A stretch of DNA of 64,000 nucleotides from contig CAJURQ010000006.1 of NCBI GenBank assembly GCA_910588955.1, positions 79,235 through 143,234 on the forward strand, written 5' to 3'. This DNA comes from an uncultured Lachnospiraceae bacterium. Lineage in GTDB: Bacteria > Bacillota > Clostridia > Lachnospirales > Lachnospiraceae. The notes under the pieces were generated by a model. That model searched no databases, was not told the origin of the DNA, and saw nothing but the letters and a program-made list of their open reading frames with translations. The position numbers and the translations under genes were made by a program. This document shows, piece after piece, positions 62,708-64,000 of the stretch (the first letter of the stretch is position 1; each line of letters opens with the position of its first letter).

Positions 62708-62953
62708 TCACAATCCCAACGCAGCCTCTACTTCATCCGCTGTTAACCAACCCTTTTCTCTAGCAGACTGCTCTCCTTCTTCCAGTTTTGTCAAAAGCTG
62801 AATAGTTGCTTTTAATCGATCCAATTCGTCAACATCCACAATAGCGTATGCTCCCCGACCATTCCGAGTCAGATACACTGGTTGGTTTGTTTTTACTTCT
62901 TTTAATACTTCTGTATAATTTCGCAAATCTGATATTGGCTTAATGTTTGGCAT
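62708..62953 (-). CDS. Phd/YefM-family antitoxin
   Basis: 81 residues from ATG 62953 (AAAGGAG nine bases upstream). IKPISDLRNYTEVLKEVKTN, QPVYLTRNGRGAYAIVDVDE is the Phd/YefM DNA-binding fold; the C-terminal helix (LEEGEQSAREKGWLTADEVE) binds the toxin. It likely represses its own promoter. Confidence 0.92.
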   Translation of the reverse strand: MPNIKPISDLRNYTEVLKEVKTNQPVYLTRNGRGAYAIVDVDELDRLKATIQLLTKLEEGEQSAREKGWLTADEVEAALGL

Positions 62954-63036
62954 AGTCATCATCTCCTTTGCATTTATTATATGCAATACACAGATAAATA
63001 GCAAGAAAATTAACGTGCTAATTTACAGCTTATAAA

Positions 63037-63273
63037 TTACCCTTCATTTTCATTTCTGGCTTGAAGATCACATATAATTACATTGTTAACCATCCTCTCC
63101 CCTTTTGTTCTAGTGGCAATATTAGTAACAAGAAACATAATCACCAAATATATAACACATTCTATTTTGAAAGGAACTAATTGCAATACTATTGAAAATA
63201 TAAAATATAACACCAAAATAACAACTGTCGAGCTAGTCATATCCCTTGTCGTGGTCAAGCGTTTTTGTAACAC
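63037..63273 (-). CDS. Possible small membrane protein, uncertain
   Basis: 78 codons with two hydrophobic helices (VVILVLYFIFSIVLQLV and CVIYLVIMFLVTNIAT) and a polar tail. No clear ribosome site and no recognised family. May be noncoding AT-rich sequence. Confidence 0.25.
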   Translation of the reverse strand: MLQKRLTTTRDMTSSTVVILVLYFIFSIVLQLVPFKIECVIYLVIMFLVTNIATRTKGERMVNNVIICDLQARNENEG

Positions 63274-63300
63274 TTGTGGCTAAAAAATATCTGTTTCTTT

Positions 63301-64000
63301 TTACGATGTTACCCTTGCCTGATAGGGTGTACGGTAATTATTAAAACTATGAGGACGCACATGGTTATAGCTGACATATGCAAATTCTTCTACCGCCTGA
63401 TAGAGCACTTCCTCTGTCCGAAATTTATACAGATTGGTGCATTCGTTTTTCAAAGTGTTAAAGTATCTCTCCATTGGCGCGTTGTCATATGGGCATCCTG
63501 CCCTACTCATGCTCTGGGTTACGTGGACAGATTCGCAGAATTCTACAAACGCTTTTGATGTATACTGGAAACCCTGATCACTGTGAAGGGGAAGTTCTCC
63601 CTTGACTGCAGGCTGCGAATCCAGTGCTTTTTGCAGTGTGCGGATCGCAAGGTCACTGGTAATGTGGCGGTCTGTGATACTGGCAACAACACTCCGGTCA
63701 TACAGGTCAATAATAGTACAGTTATATCTTGCTTCGCGGTCTGCTATGAACAGATAAGTAAAGTCAGTACACCATTTTTGATTCACTTTATCTGCGGTGA
63801 AATCCTGCTTCAGCTTATTTTCAAATATTTTGTGTGGTGTCCCTTGTTCACAGCCCGGTTTTTTTGGACGGACGATGGAACGCAGACCAAGTTCCGTATT
63901 CATATATTTGTGTATGGTCACGGGACTGTAATCATATCCTCTGCGTGCTATAGACCGTCAAATTCCAATCCGCCAAATCCCGTGTTTTCCGTCAAATAAA
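63301..64000 (-). mobile_element. IS3-family transposase OrfB, 5' end outside window
   Basis: The DDE integrase core is complete: D in KWCTDFTYLFI, D in LPLHSDQGFQYTSKAFVEF, E in DNAPMERYFNTLKNEC, then YNHVRPHSFNNYRTPYQ. The upstream end (RRGYDYSPVTIHKYMNTELG) is open back to a TGA at 63960-63958; the same frame then continues to the window edge (DGKHGIWRIGI), so the copy probably carries a nonsense mutation. Transposition activity doubtful. Confidence 0.85.

Noticed and set aside
22905..63960. Stop-codon reassignment or programmed readthrough as explanation of in-frame stops
   Set aside because: The stops are of all three types (TAG, TAA, TAG, TGA) in unrelated accessory genes, without shared downstream structure, and intact genes use normal stops.
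1..64000. CRISPR array, rRNA or tRNA genes
   Set aside because: No regularly spaced repeats of 25-40 bases and no rRNA or cloverleaf-type sequences were noticed on either strand.

Overview
The window looks like chromosome of a gut Bacillota, most probably a Lachnospiraceae member. Reasons: strong AGGAGG-type ribosome binding sites, amino-acid ABC transporters with lipoprotein binding proteins, Bce-type peptide-resistance modules, a bile-salt-hydrolase-like enzyme, a PocR-domain kinase, DegV, and Rpn, RES and sce7725 accessory families. Family assignments come from reading the translations; no database search was possible. I found no rRNA, tRNA or CRISPR array.

Layout. (1) 1-2.4 kb: the 3' part of a MATE exporter, convergent with a membrane-anchored LuxR regulator coupled to an orphan MotA/ExbB-like protein. 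(2) 2.5-6.6 kb: an AT-richer three-gene cassette (TupA-like ATP-grasp, GltS-type symporter, YtcJ-type amidohydrolase) attached to the end of an amino-acid ABC operon. (3) 6.6-12.3 kb: two amino-acid ABC importers. The first has a binding protein whose two lobes are encoded in swapped order, a natural circular permutation and the most remarkable item here. The second has the normal order and serves as an internal control. A zinc-ribbon membrane protein lies between them. (4) 12.3-17 kb: a PocR hybrid histidine kinase and a two-receiver regulator, divergent from a hemerythrin. (5) 17-24.8 kb: a drug-efflux MFS gene behind a leader peptide with competing RNA hairpins, a DNA glycosylase, a YxeA/hydrolase pair, then a patch of decayed genes. 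(6) 24.8-39.2 kb: two FtsX-type ABC modules, each with its own two-component system (LytTR/GHKL and OmpR/HK), a choloylglycine-hydrolase-family enzyme and a chemoreceptor. (7) 39-48.4 kb: GNATs, cupin/AraC, TfoX, DegV, Nudix and Bcp, interspersed with more broken genes. (8) 48.4-56.1 kb: an accessory island with VapBC, an Rpn nuclease with repeated C-terminal tails, XRE/lipoprotein, IS66 and relaxase remnants, and a RES-toxin/sce7725 pair. (9) 56.2-62.1 kb: a complete BceRS-BceAB-like module whose second permease is broken. (10) 62.1-64 kb: a Phd/RelE toxin-antitoxin pair and an IS3 transposase running off the end.

The main working themes are amino-acid uptake, envelope stress and antimicrobial-peptide defence (three ABC/two-component modules), drug efflux, and accessory toxin or nuclease genes. 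About eighteen genes are broken by frameshifts, premature stops of all three kinds, internal deletions or truncations. They cluster at 20.5-23.8, 30-31, 41-46.3 and 48.4-56 kb, which suggests ongoing loss of accessory genes, although assembly errors cannot be excluded from the sequence alone.
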